Shown here in pieces: positions 17,640 to 26,163 of a stretch of DNA of 64,000 nt. How positions within the stretch are numbered: position 1 is the stretch's first letter; each line of letters opens with the position of its first letter. The stretch comes from Polyangium mundeleinium (GTDB lineage Bacteria; Myxococcota_A; Polyangia; Polyangiales; Polyangiaceae). The notes below the pieces were generated by a model. The model saw only the letters and a list, made by a program, of their open reading frames with translations, was not told where the DNA came from and searched no databases. The position numbers and the translations under genes were made by a program. Location of the stretch: contig NZ_JAQNDO010000001.1 of the NCBI RefSeq assembly GCF_028369105.1, positions 9,952,501 through 10,016,500 of the forward strand, in the 5' to 3' direction.

Positions 17640-18656
17640 TCACCCGCGGCTGGACGACTCCGAGGCTCCCGTGAGGTGCACGCGTGCGCTGGACGCCAGC
17701 TCGCGCTGACGATCCTCGGATGGGACCGGACAAACGTCGACGATCCACGGCATCACGTGCAGTTCGAGGTGTTCCGCGAAGCTCGCCTGGCAGGGCTCGC
17801 CGAGGCACGCGCCCATCGCGGCCGCGAGCAAGGCGCCATAAAAGAGCGCCGTCTCCGTCGTCGGGCCCTCGAATGGCGGGCGCAGCTCGCAACGCGCGCG
17901 CTTTTGCTCGGACCACACCGCCCCCTCGATGGCCACGCGACCGAGCCCGGCCCGCGCGAGCACCCCGTCGAGCGCGCCCGGCGCGAGCACCGCCACACGC
18001 CCTCCCTCGCGCGCTTGCGCGTCGGCCTCGGACGCGACGACCAGGGCCATCGCGCGCCCCACGTGCTCGCCGAGCTCGATCGCGCCGCGCGGTCCGAGCC
18101 GCTCGAGCAACGCCGGCAGCGCGTCGAGCAGCACCGGCAAGAGCCCGCCCAGCGTCCCCAGGCTCTTCTGCAAATCGTGGCCGGCCTGGCTCGCGCCCAC
18201 CTCGACCCCTGGACGTCGCACCACGGTCATGAAGATCCGCGCCTCCGCGCCTTCCTGCACGAGCGGCAATGTCACCACGGGCGGCGCCTTGACGAACTGC
18301 ACGGCCACATCCTGCACGCCGTGCATGAAAGAGAACCGAAAGCGAAAACTCTCCGAAAGGCGCGCCTCGTCCTGCACGAGCGCCCGGAAACGCCCGTAAA
18401 ACGCCTCCACCCGCGTGCAAGGCGCGACCTCCTTGAACCAGTTTTTCCCGACGACCCGCTCGGGCGGCAGGCGCGAAAGGGCAGATTCGTAGCGGTTGTA
18501 CAGCAGGATCGTGCCGACCTCGTCGAGGACCACGAACCCGTAGGGCAGATCGTCGACCTCCGCTTTCGACATGCCGGCGAGACGCTCAACAGCGTCGAGC
18601 GTGCCGTCCTCCGACACCATGGCGGCCTGCACGGCCTGGTAGAAGCCACTGCTCAA
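17640..18656 (-). CDS. PAS-domain protein with photoactive yellow protein chromophore-site residues
   Basis: 338 residues. Residues 35-145 form a PAS domain very close to photoactive yellow protein (PYP): LPYGFVVLDEVGTILLYN then GKNWFKEVAPCT and FYGRF. Tyr53, Glu57 and Cys80 match PYP Tyr42, Glu46 and Cys69 with exactly the same spacing; Thr50 is Ser and Arg52 is Leu. PYP binds p-coumaric acid through the Cys. The C-terminal 170 residues are a separate alpha/beta domain with several Cys, possibly V4R-like. The start overlaps the stop of the upstream DUF4388 gene (ATGA). Likely a cytoplasmic sensor; whether it binds a chromophore is not shown by sequence. Confidence 0.75.
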   Translation of the reverse strand: MSSGFYQAVQAAMVSEDGTLDAVERLAGMSKAEVDDLPYGFVVLDEVGTILLYNRYESALSRLPPERVVGKNWFKEVAPCTRVEAFYGRFRALVQDEARLSESFRFRFSFMHGVQDVAVQFVKAPPVVTLPLVQEGAEARIFMTVVRRPGVEVGASQAGHDLQKSLGTLGGLLPVLLDALPALLERLGPRGAIELGEHVGRAMALVVASEADAQAREGGRVAVLAPGALDGVLARAGLGRVAIEGAVWSEQKRARCELRPPFEGPTTETALFYGALLAAAMGACLGEPCQASFAEHLELHVMPWIVDVCPVPSEDRQRELASSARVHLTGASESSSRG

Positions 18657-19471
18657 CGAACACCTCCGTCTCGAATTCGGAACGCCTCACCCCATCCCCC
18701 CTTGTCGAGCAATCGCATCAGGCCCCCGAGCATCTCGGGGACGTAATACCGCTGAAAACGCGCCTCATGGAACATCGAGGCGGCCTCGAAGACGGAAAAA
18801 ACCCACGTGGCGACCGCCTTCGGGATCGCCGACCGCGCCCGCTCCACGCCCGCCACCGTTACCAGGCCGTCCGCCGAGATCCGGAACGCCTCCATCGCCG
18901 GATGCGACGCGGCCGTGCGGGTCCAGGCCGTTTGCATGATCGACGACGCGAGCTTTGGCCCCAGCCATTTGCGCGTGTACACCGAGCACGCATTCATCAC
19001 GGCCGCGGCCAGCGCCACCTCCGTCGCATGGCCTTCCAGCATCACCGGGCGCAGCGACACGGGCGGCGTCTCGGAGGGCGCCGGGCGCGGCGGCGGCGAC
19101 GACGAACCACGCTCGTCGAGCGCGATCACGTGGAACACCGCCTGGGAAAACCCTCGAATGGCGGCGAGCGTCGCCTCGACGTCGGCGTCCGGCGGCGCTC
19201 CATCGGCGCTGGCGCGCAGCACACGCCCTCGCTCCAGGACGATTTCGCCCCACCGCTTGACGGACCGCACCTCCACGACACACGTCCGCCCCCGAGAGCC
19301 CAGGGAGCCGAGCAGGTCGTCGAGCCCGACCTCGTCGAGTTGGCCTCGGAGGATGAGCCGACTTCGTGCGCGGTCCGAAGGGACGCCCGCCCGATCGCCC
19401 CGACCGGCGTCGCTGGCCGCCCCCCCGAACCACGCTCCTCCCCCCTCTCCGAGGGCGGCGTTGTCGAACAT
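18653..19471 (-). CDS. DUF4388 (PatA-like) signalling protein
   Basis: 272 residues from ATG 19471, which has a GGAAGGGAG-type binding site just upstream; alternative ATGs at 19498 and farther up lack one. Residues 38-120 match DUF4388: SRLILRGQLDEVGLDDLLGSLG, then VVEVRSVKRWGEIVLERGRVLRASADG. DUF4388 domains occur in PatA, PixG and gliding-motility regulators. The C-terminal half is helical and unrecognised. It is the first gene of an operon with the PYP-like protein, with which it shares an ATGA overlap, so the two probably act in one pathway. A palindrome lies about 20 bases upstream. Confidence 0.75.
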   Translation of the reverse strand: MFDNAALGEGGGAWFGGAASDAGRGDRAGVPSDRARSRLILRGQLDEVGLDDLLGSLGSRGRTCVVEVRSVKRWGEIVLERGRVLRASADGAPPDADVEATLAAIRGFSQAVFHVIALDERGSSSPPPRPAPSETPPVSLRPVMLEGHATEVALAAAVMNACSVYTRKWLGPKLASSIMQTAWTRTAASHPAMEAFRISADGLVTVAGVERARSAIPKAVATWVFSVFEAASMFHEARFQRYYVPEMLGGLMRLLDKGGWGEAFRIRDGGVR

Positions 19472-19490
19472 GAGCACTCCCTTCCCTTGC

Positions 19491-19509
19491 TTGTACATGG
19501 TTCGTACAA
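19491..19509. promoter_or_regulatory. Candidate operator TTGTAC-N7-GTACAA
   Basis: A 6-bp perfect inverted repeat with a 7-base spacer lies about 20 bases upstream of the DUF4388 start codon. The sequence GGTTCGTACAATGT overlapping it at 19499 recurs with one change at 19599, exactly 100 bases away. The position suits a repressor or activator site for the DUF4388/PYP-like operon. No regulator is identified. Confidence 0.45.
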
Positions 19510-19635
19510 TGTTAGGGAAAGGGTGTCCAGCAGGTTTTTCAGCTTCTCCAGGCAGAAGGAGCCGTACGGGGCTCGCCGACGCCGGCTTGGACGTAGAAGG
19601 TTCGTCCAATGTCGACGCGAGGAGGACGGGGAGGG

Positions 19636-20037
19636 CTACTCCTTCGTGTGTCCCGGCGTCGGGGCGAGGGCCTTCCGGATCTCCTCCTCGCGCGCGGCCC
19701 GCGCGTGCTTCCGGGCCTCCACGATCGACTCGATGGCGAGGTTCGCCTCGATGTCGTCCGCGAGCTCGTCCGCTGCGATCCGCGCGATCGCTTCGAGCCG
19801 CGACCCGAGCCGCGTCCGCAGCCGCTCCTTGATGGCTTCCTTGAGAAGCTCGCGCGCCGCCACGCGTGTCAGCGCCGCGGCCTCGCTGGAGAGAACCTTC
19901 GAGATTTCGAGGTCGAGGAACTCCGTGCCCTTGGGCCCCTCGGACCGCCGCTGCCCCTCGGACCGCCGCCCTTCACGGTGGTCCTCGCCTTGCCGCTCGC
20001 CCTGCCCTTCCGGCCCTTCCCTGCGATGATCGTGCAT
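19636..20037 (-). CDS. Hypothetical helical protein
   Basis: 133 residues. The first 40 are Arg/Glu/Gly-rich and disordered. Residues 42-115 are Ala-, Leu- and charge-rich and clearly helical (VLSSEAAALTRVAARELLKEA, IARIAADELADDIEANLA). No family recognised; the helical pattern could form a small bundle. An ATG at 20037 is used. The gene lies between the DUF4388 operon and the TerB-like gene, all on the minus strand, with a gap of 70 bases to the latter. Confidence 0.6.
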   Translation of the reverse strand: MHDHRREGPEGQGERQGEDHREGRRSEGQRRSEGPKGTEFLDLEISKVLSSEAAALTRVAARELLKEAIKERLRTRLGSRLEAIARIAADELADDIEANLAIESIVEARKHARAAREEEIRKALAPTPGHTKE

Positions 20038-20107
20038 GTCGCCTCCGATCGTAGCGGCGACGACGACGCGTTGGAAGGGCCACCCGAGGCAGTTCGATCG
20101 GGGCGGA

Positions 20108-20491
20108 TCAGAGCAGGTTCAGGTGCTTCTTCGCGCGGTGCTCGGCGGTCTCGACGATTTTCTTCGCCTCTTCCGGCTCGATCTCCAGCTTCCCGCAGAG
20201 ATCCTGCACGAACTTCTTTTCGGACTCGTGCTGCTCGCCGTCGACGTACGTGAGGAGCACGGCGTGCTGCAGGAGCACGCGGCGATCATTGAACGACATG
20301 TCCCACACGGGGATGTCGTCGAGGCTCTTCTTCTCGGCCGCGTACGCGCGGATCTCGCCGGCCTGCTCCTCGCTCGCCTCGAACGCGGAGATCAGCGCCT
20401 CGACCATCTCGCGCTCCTTCTCGTCGAAGTGGCCATCGGCCCAGGCAACGCTGACAAGCGACTTGACGATCCCCATGTCCTCTTCGCGCAT
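20108..20491 (-). CDS. TerB-like (DUF533-type) helical protein
   Basis: About 127 residues from ATG 20491; a GTG at 20512 would add seven residues. The sequence LVSVAWADGHFDEKEREMVE and a second LLTYVDGEQHESEKKFVQDL show the two-fold acidic pattern of TerB/DUF533 domains, where Asp and Glu may bind a metal. These proteins are linked to tellurite resistance and other stress functions, usually without known biochemical role. No other ter genes are in the window. Confidence 0.75.
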   Translation of the reverse strand: MREEDMGIVKSLVSVAWADGHFDEKEREMVEALISAFEASEEQAGEIRAYAAEKKSLDDIPVWDMSFNDRRVLLQHAVLLTYVDGEQHESEKKFVQDLCGKLEIEPEEAKKIVETAEHRAKKHLNLL

Positions 20492-20598
20492 GGCCGAAGC
20501 TTTTGCCGTCACCCGCGGGAGACGTCAAGCCCCTCGTCGATCCGACGGGCGTAATGCGCTCCTCCTGAGCCCGGCGATGCGATACCTTCCCCGCCCCG

Positions 20599-20988
20599 AT
20601 GGAGCCCCCCCTCGCCGTCCACCACGTCGCCGTCGTCGTCGCCGATCTCGACCGGGCCGAGCGTTTTTACGCGGGCGTGCTCGGCCTGCCCGTCCTTCGC
20701 CGCTGGGACGACGCGGCAGGGCAGCCCCGCTCGGTATGGCTCGCGCTCGGCGGCGCCTTTCTCGCCGTCGAGCGTGCAGGCTCGCCCAATGCCCCGCATC
20801 GCGACGACGCGGCCCCTGGCCTGCATTGCTTCGCGCTCGGCATTCGCCCGGACGCACGCGAGCGCTTCCGCGTCACCCTCACCGAGGCGGGTTTTCCCGT
20901 CGAGCGCGAGAGCCCGTATACCCTCTACACGCGCGACCCCGACGGGAACCTCGTCGGCCTCAGCCACTTTCCCGACCCGGCTCCCTGA
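20599..20988 (+). CDS. VOC family (glyoxalase/bleomycin-resistance-like) protein
   Basis: 129 residues with the vicinal oxygen chelate pattern: VHHVAVVVADLDRAERFYAGVLGL at the start with a metal His, a Glu in GGAFLAVE, His in GLHCFAL, and TRDPDGNLVGLSHF at the end. Ligands for one divalent metal are plausible. Activity cannot be told apart among lyases, dioxygenases and resistance proteins. The RluA-type gene begins 15 bases downstream, so the two may share a transcript. Confidence 0.85.
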   Translation: MEPPLAVHHVAVVVADLDRAERFYAGVLGLPVLRRWDDAAGQPRSVWLALGGAFLAVERAGSPNAPHRDDAAPGLHCFALGIRPDARERFRVTLTEAGFPVERESPYTLYTRDPDGNLVGLSHFPDPAP

Positions 20989-21003
20989 CCCACGACCCCC
21001 CCA

Positions 21004-21924
21004 ATGACAGGCCTGTCCCACCAGCGCTACCGCTTCGTCGCCCGCCCGGAGGACGCCGGGCAGAGGCTCGATCAGGTCCTCGCCGCGAACATCCCCGGCC
21101 TCTCGCGCCGCAAGGCCCGCGTCGCCATCGACCTCGGCGGCGTCTTCGTCGACGGCGCCCGCGTCAAGGTCGCCGGCCGCCCCATCCGGCCCGGACAAAC
21201 CATCCTCGCCCACCTCGGCGGCGCGCTCGACCGGGCGACCAAGGAGGTCGGCGCCGCGGCGCGCGCCAAAGACGAGGCCACCCTTCCGCCCTTCCGCGTG
21301 GTCTACAAGGACGACGACCTCGTGGTCGTGGACAAACCCTCGGGCCTCGTCACGGCACCGACCCCCGAGAGCGACCGCGGAAACCTCGCGGATCTGCTCG
21401 GCCGCACCCTCGGCGGCACCATCTACGTCGTGCACCGGCTCGACCTCGACACGAGCGGGCTCGTGGTCTTCGCGCGGACCGAAGCGGCGAACCGCGCCCT
21501 CTCCGATCGAATTCGCGCCCATGATTTCGATCGCGTCTACCTCGCGGCGCTCCTCGGCCTCGTCGCCTGGGACGAGCGCACCATCGAGGAGCCCGTCGCC
21601 GGAAAACGCGCCGTCTCCCACGCCGCGGTGCTCGAGCGCCTCTCCCCGCCGGGCACGCCCGGCGCGACGCTGACGCGATTCCGCCTCACGACCGGCCGCA
21701 CCCACCAGATTCGCCTGCACGCCCTCCACGAGGGCCACCCCGTGCTCGGGGATCGCAAGTACGGAAAGACGAGCCCGCTGGATCCGCCGCGCCTCGCGCT
21801 CCACGCGACCCGGCTCGGCTTCGTGCACCCGCGGACGGGCGAATCCCTCGCCTGGGAGAGCCCGTGGCCCGACGACCTCGCGCCCTGGCTCGAAGAATTG
21901 CGGAAGGGCACGCTCGCTCGTTGA
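21004..21924 (+). CDS. RluA-family RNA pseudouridine synthase
   Basis: 306 residues. The N-terminus has an S4 RNA-binding domain (residues 18-80, QRLDQVLAANIPGLSRRKARVAI). The catalytic domain has VVDKPSGLVTAP and the active-site motif HRLDLDTSGLVVFA, whose second Asp is the nucleophile, followed by GRTHQIRLH near residue 240. It isomerises uridine in rRNA or tRNA; the exact site (RluD-, RluC- or TruC-like) is not clear from sequence. Confidence 0.93.
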   Translation: MTGLSHQRYRFVARPEDAGQRLDQVLAANIPGLSRRKARVAIDLGGVFVDGARVKVAGRPIRPGQTILAHLGGALDRATKEVGAAARAKDEATLPPFRVVYKDDDLVVVDKPSGLVTAPTPESDRGNLADLLGRTLGGTIYVVHRLDLDTSGLVVFARTEAANRALSDRIRAHDFDRVYLAALLGLVAWDERTIEEPVAGKRAVSHAAVLERLSPPGTPGATLTRFRLTTGRTHQIRLHALHEGHPVLGDRKYGKTSPLDPPRLALHATRLGFVHPRTGESLAWESPWPDDLAPWLEELRKGTLAR

Positions 21925-21956
21925 CGCCTCCCGTCCGCCATTCTATCACGGTGAGG

Positions 21957-22490
21957 ATGCTTGCTCGACGCGCCCTCCCCCTCGCCCTCGCGTCCCTCAC
22001 CAGCCTGCTCGCGCTGTCCTGCACGAAATACGAGCTCGCCCTGCACGAAAACGCCCCGCCGAGCACGTTCGCCCCGCTGCCCTCGGACGCCGCGCGGATC
22101 TGCGTCCTCCGCCCGCACGGGGTCGCCTCGCTCGTGCCCGCCGTCGTGCGCGACAATGGCCGGCTCGTCGGCATGACGAAGGGCCCGTCGTATTTCTGTT
22201 ATCTCGCCGAACCAGGGTTTCACACGATCCTCACGCGGTACGGCGACGACGTCGACGCCAAGCTCGGCTCCGACGCGCTCGTCGACGCGACCCTCACCGC
22301 CGCGCCCGGGGGGCACTATTTCCTCCACCACGACGTCTCGGCGATCCTCACGCTCTCCGTCAGGTGGGTCGAGGCGACGAAGGCGAACGAGATGATCTCC
22401 GAATGCGACTACGCCGAGCTCGTCGCGGTCCCCTCGAACGAGTCCCTGCCCGCGCCCGACGAGATCGTGCAGGCGGCGCGGCCTCAATAA
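21957..22490 (+). CDS. Hypothetical lipoprotein
   Basis: About 177 residues from ATG 21957. The signal (MLARRALPLALASLTSLL) ends in the lipobox ALSC. The mature protein is small, with two Cys pairs possible. It resembles in layout DUF2846-type lipoproteins (GVASLVPAVVRDNGRLVGMTKGPSYFCYLAEPGFHTI reads like that domain in parts), but I am not certain. Its 3' end overlaps the convergent TonB receptor gene by 7 bases. Confidence 0.72.
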   Translation: MLARRALPLALASLTSLLALSCTKYELALHENAPPSTFAPLPSDAARICVLRPHGVASLVPAVVRDNGRLVGMTKGPSYFCYLAEPGFHTILTRYGDDVDAKLGSDALVDATLTAAPGGHYFLHHDVSAILTLSVRWVEATKANEMISECDYAELVAVPSNESLPAPDEIVQAARPQ

Positions 22491-25309
22491 TCGACGCGCA
22501 GCCCGAAACGCACCTGCCGCGGCGCCTGCCAGGCCACGGGTTTTCCGTACCGAGGGTTCTCGACGAGGTCCTCGGGCACATCGTCCGGCGTGCCGTCCGG
22601 GATGGCCGTCACGTTGTTGTACGTGTAATTCTGATCGACCGCCGTCTCCGTCTGGCTGCCTGCGAGGTTGTAAATCTCGACGCTCGCGCCGAGCCGGAGG
22701 TCCTTCCGGAGCATCGCCGACACGCCGAGCCGCGCGTCGATCCGGTTCACCCACGGCGTTCGCCCGGCTGCGCCGCGCGGCAGGATGTACACCTGCCCTT
22801 CCCCGTACACCGGATGCGCGCCGAGCATGCTGTACGGCGTCCCCGATCGCCCCGTATATCCGGCGCCGGCCTCCAGGATCACCCCGGCCGGCAGGACGAA
22901 CTCCTTGCCCGCGTACACCTTGATCGAATGCGTGTGATCCCCGGGCAAGAGCCCCGTCCGGTTCGGATCGAGCTCGGGTGTGTCGAAATCACTCGTCACG
23001 TTCGGATCGAGCTGCCCCGTCTCCGGCACGAAAAACCCGTTGGAATTGCCGTACAGCGACGAGAACGTATAACTCGCGATCCCGACGAACCCGCCCGCGA
23101 ACGGCCGCATCACCGTCAGCGAGAGCCCATTGTACACCCGCTCCGCCGGGGTCGCGAAGTCCACGGCCCCCACGCCGGGATTGCCGATCAACGCCCCGCC
23201 CGTCGACAAACGTACATCCTCGATCGCGCGGATGAGCTCGTCGCGCACGAACACGGCGCCGAGCCGCACGCCGAGCGGCGCCTCGATCTCCGCCCCCGCC
23301 GAGAATTGGTGCGACGCGGGCGCGGAGGTCTCGGGATCGACGGTACTCTGGCTGCTTTGCTTGGCGTACAGCGTGCTCGGTTGGGACGAACCCACGCCCG
23401 TCACGGCCGAATCCGACCCGCAACCGCCGTACAGATCCTCCGGCTCGTTGACGCTGCAGAGCTCCCTCCGGTGGAAGCTTGCGAGCCGTGACTCGTCGAC
23501 GAGCCCTCGCACCGAGACGTTGAGCGGCACGGCCTGATAACGCATCCCGTACGTCGCGAAGATCCGCGCCCGCCCCTTCTTCGTCGGATCCCACAGGACC
23601 GCCGCGCGCGGCGCGATCATGAACGGCAGGGCGAACGCCCCGGCGCCAAACGCCTGCGCGTCGTATCGCACGCTCGCCTCGACCACGAGCCCCTCCAGGA
23701 TGCGCCACGTATCCGCGACGAACGCGCCCGCCGTGAATGTCGTCACCCGCGTCGTCATGTTGTCGAACGTGAACGGCACATCGGGGCCGCGGAGCTCACC
23801 GTACCGTTCATTCTGCACGAAACCCGTGGCGAGGCTCTCGCGCATGAAGACGGCGCCGGAGTACCCTTGCACCCGCGTGGCCGTCGCGACCTCGAAATCG
23901 ATCCCGGCGCGGATCCGGTGCTCGCCGAGCCCACGCGCCCGCAGCGACACGACCGCGCGCCCCTCCACCCGATCCGCGGTGATCCGGGACAGGCGCCCGG
24001 GGCCCCCCATGGAATACTGGCTCGCAGCGCAGTTCATCGCGAAATCGACATTGTTTCCATCCGGGGAGCAGCGAGAAACCGCCTCGGTCGACAGATCCTC
24101 GAAATCGGTGATCGGGTGGGGCGAGTTTGAGGGTTCACGCCTCCACAGCATTCGCGGCACGTGCGCGAGCGTCCCCGGCGTCGCGATGTCGTCGACACCC
24201 GATCCATCCGCCGCCCCCGTCTCGTTCTCGTTCCGCACCCAGCCAAGCGCCACGTCGAGCCGCGCGTCGCCCCCGAACAAGCTCGTCCCGCGCAGCACGA
24301 CCGCATTCGTGAGCGTCGTCTCCCGCCGGCCGAGGGCCGTGAGCTCGCCGTCGAGGTTGTCCACGCCGATCGCCTCGCTCCGCGGATCGAACGCATACGC
24401 CGCGCCGCCCCCAGCGCGTGTATAGGTCCCGAACACGGACAACGAGACCTCCTGCGCCTTCGAAGGCCGATACGTGAGCTTGCCGAGCCATTGCCCGAGG
24501 TCCCCCTGGGCGAACTGCGTGCTCTCCGTCCCGGGGAGCCGTGTCTTTTTCTGCGCGCCCGTCTCCGGATCGAGGACCGGCACGAGCGAAACGCCTCCGA
24601 AATCGTCCGGCTCGAGCGACCACGACATCGCGTTCAGGCTGCGCTCCAGGCGATACCGCCGCCGGGCCAAGCTCCCGCCCGCGAAAAAGAAGAGCCGATC
24701 CTTCACGATCGGCCCGCCCACGGTCCCGCCGACATCCCGCACGCCGTCGAGGCGGGGCTCCGTGTGAATGACCGTGTTCTCGAAGACCCGCGACGGCCTG
24801 CCCCCTTCGAGCGCGCCCGGCGCGAGGCTGCCCCACGTCGACGCTTGCCATCGATCTCCGCCGCTCTTCGTGGTGACGTCGTACACCCCGCCCATGCCCC
24901 GGCCGAACGCAGGATCCGCCCCCGCGACCGTCATGTCGGCCCGCCCCACGAACTCCATCGAGAGCGGCATCTGGAGGAGGCCGAGCACTGGATTGCCGAC
25001 GCGAATCCCGTCCACGAAAAACGTATTCTCCGGCGAGCTCGTCCCGACGAACGACACGCCAACCATGTCTTCCCGCGTCCCCGGCAAGAGGAGCGCGAGG
25101 TTCTCGAACGAGCGCGCGGGCCCGCCCCGCAGCTCCGGCGCCATGAGCGGCAACAGACGCACGCCGGCCGGATCGATGGATTCGCCCCAGCGTGTCTGGC
25201 TCCCCTCCCCGAGGCCGCTCGGCAACGCCTCCTCGGCAAAAACGACGGGTGTGGCCAGAAAAACGCCCACGAGGGAAGCAAGACCGGTCATCCGGAACGG
25301 AAAAGCCAC
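22484..25309 (-). CDS. TonB-dependent outer-membrane receptor
   Basis: About 941 residues from GTG 25309, chosen because GGAGAA lies 7 bases upstream and because it gives a clean Sec signal ending near FAEE. A TTG at 25348 overlaps the upstream stop but lacks this. The plug domain follows the signal: PENTFFVDGIRVGNPVLGL and GGVYDVTTKSGGD. The rest is a long beta-barrel with many aromatic-rich strands and it ends VRFGLRVDY. There is no N-terminal carboxypeptidase-like domain. Substrate unknown; the nearby lipoprotein gene may encode a partner. Confidence 0.9.
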   Translation of the reverse strand: MAFPFRMTGLASLVGVFLATPVVFAEEALPSGLGEGSQTRWGESIDPAGVRLLPLMAPELRGGPARSFENLALLLPGTREDMVGVSFVGTSSPENTFFVDGIRVGNPVLGLLQMPLSMEFVGRADMTVAGADPAFGRGMGGVYDVTTKSGGDRWQASTWGSLAPGALEGGRPSRVFENTVIHTEPRLDGVRDVGGTVGGPIVKDRLFFFAGGSLARRRYRLERSLNAMSWSLEPDDFGGVSLVPVLDPETGAQKKTRLPGTESTQFAQGDLGQWLGKLTYRPSKAQEVSLSVFGTYTRAGGGAAYAFDPRSEAIGVDNLDGELTALGRRETTLTNAVVLRGTSLFGGDARLDVALGWVRNENETGAADGSGVDDIATPGTLAHVPRMLWRREPSNSPHPITDFEDLSTEAVSRCSPDGNNVDFAMNCAASQYSMGGPGRLSRITADRVEGRAVVSLRARGLGEHRIRAGIDFEVATATRVQGYSGAVFMRESLATGFVQNERYGELRGPDVPFTFDNMTTRVTTFTAGAFVADTWRILEGLVVEASVRYDAQAFGAGAFALPFMIAPRAAVLWDPTKKGRARIFATYGMRYQAVPLNVSVRGLVDESRLASFHRRELCSVNEPEDLYGGCGSDSAVTGVGSSQPSTLYAKQSSQSTVDPETSAPASHQFSAGAEIEAPLGVRLGAVFVRDELIRAIEDVRLSTGGALIGNPGVGAVDFATPAERVYNGLSLTVMRPFAGGFVGIASYTFSSLYGNSNGFFVPETGQLDPNVTSDFDTPELDPNRTGLLPGDHTHSIKVYAGKEFVLPAGVILEAGAGYTGRSGTPYSMLGAHPVYGEGQVYILPRGAAGRTPWVNRIDARLGVSAMLRKDLRLGASVEIYNLAGSQTETAVDQNYTYNNVTAIPDGTPDDVPEDLVENPRYGKPVAWQAPRQVRFGLRVDY

Positions 25310-25344
25310 GGTTCGTTCTCCAAACGTTCGTCGCGCCGAACGGA

Positions 25345-26106
25345 TCAAAGCGGATCCAGCGGGGAGCCTACGAGCACGCAGCGGAGCGTCGTCGTATCAC
25401 AACGCGTCGGAATGCGCGGATCGATCCCGGAGCCGGCCTGGTTCCCCGCGTTCGGATTCGGCTCGGGCGAGCAAAACACGTCGTTCGGCGCGGAGAACTC
25501 GAAGTCGAACCCGCCGCAGTAGACCGACGGCGAGAGCGCCGAGACCTCGTACGTCACCGAGCACCCCGCCGTGAGATCCTCCACCGTGAGCTCCGCGGCG
25601 AACCGCAGGCCCGGCATGCTGTGCGTGACGAGCATCCGGACGTCCTTCCAGGTCTCGCGCAGGTGCGCGCCCGGCACCTCGATGGCCATACCCTGCTCGT
25701 CGAAGATCAGCGTCGGGGGAAACTTGAACTCCGCCGGCGCGAGGTCCCCCGCGCGGCAGATCCCGTCCGCATCCGCGACCTCCGCGAAGGGCCCGATCGC
25801 ATACGACGGCGGCTGCCCCTCGTTCCCCCCGAACCCGATCGCTTCCAGCCGCGCGCGACCCAGGAAATCCGATTGCACGGCGATCATCGGCTGGCTCGGC
25901 TCCGACCCGTCCCGGTTTCCCGCGGGATACACCTCGAGCCCCACGTCCTCGCCGATGCGGGGGTAACAGGCGCCGCTCTGCGAGAGCACCCTGTACCGCG
26001 CGAAGTAAGGCGCGGAGGAGACGTGGCACGGCGCAGGCGGCTCTTCACAAGCCGCCGTCGTCGCGAGCAAAAGCACGGGCGTGATCCTGCGTAGAAGGAT
26101 AAGCAT
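25345..26106 (-). CDS. Cys-rich lipoprotein upstream of the TonB receptor
   Basis: About 253 residues from ATG 26106 (GTG 26118 is possible). A signal with MLILLRR and a hydrophobic core ends at the lipobox TTAAC. The mature part has eight or more Cys, and is otherwise beta-rich without a known domain. The stop at 25345 is only 35 bases from the receptor start on the same strand, so the two are likely co-transcribed. A surface lipoprotein paired with a TonB receptor often captures the substrate, but that is inference. Confidence 0.75.
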   Translation of the reverse strand: MLILLRRITPVLLLATTAACEEPPAPCHVSSAPYFARYRVLSQSGACYPRIGEDVGLEVYPAGNRDGSEPSQPMIAVQSDFLGRARLEAIGFGGNEGQPPSYAIGPFAEVADADGICRAGDLAPAEFKFPPTLIFDEQGMAIEVPGAHLRETWKDVRMLVTHSMPGLRFAAELTVEDLTAGCSVTYEVSALSPSVYCGGFDFEFSAPNDVFCSPEPNPNAGNQAGSGIDPRIPTRCDTTTLRCVLVGSPLDPL

Positions 26107-26163
26107 GTGGGACAGCACCCATGCTACAGGACGGGCGATCCTCCGACAATCGGGATGTTTCGC

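Noticed and set aside
25310-25348. TTG start of the TonB receptor overlapping the upstream stop
   Set aside because: The GTG at 25309 has a proper ribosome binding site and gives a clean signal peptide.
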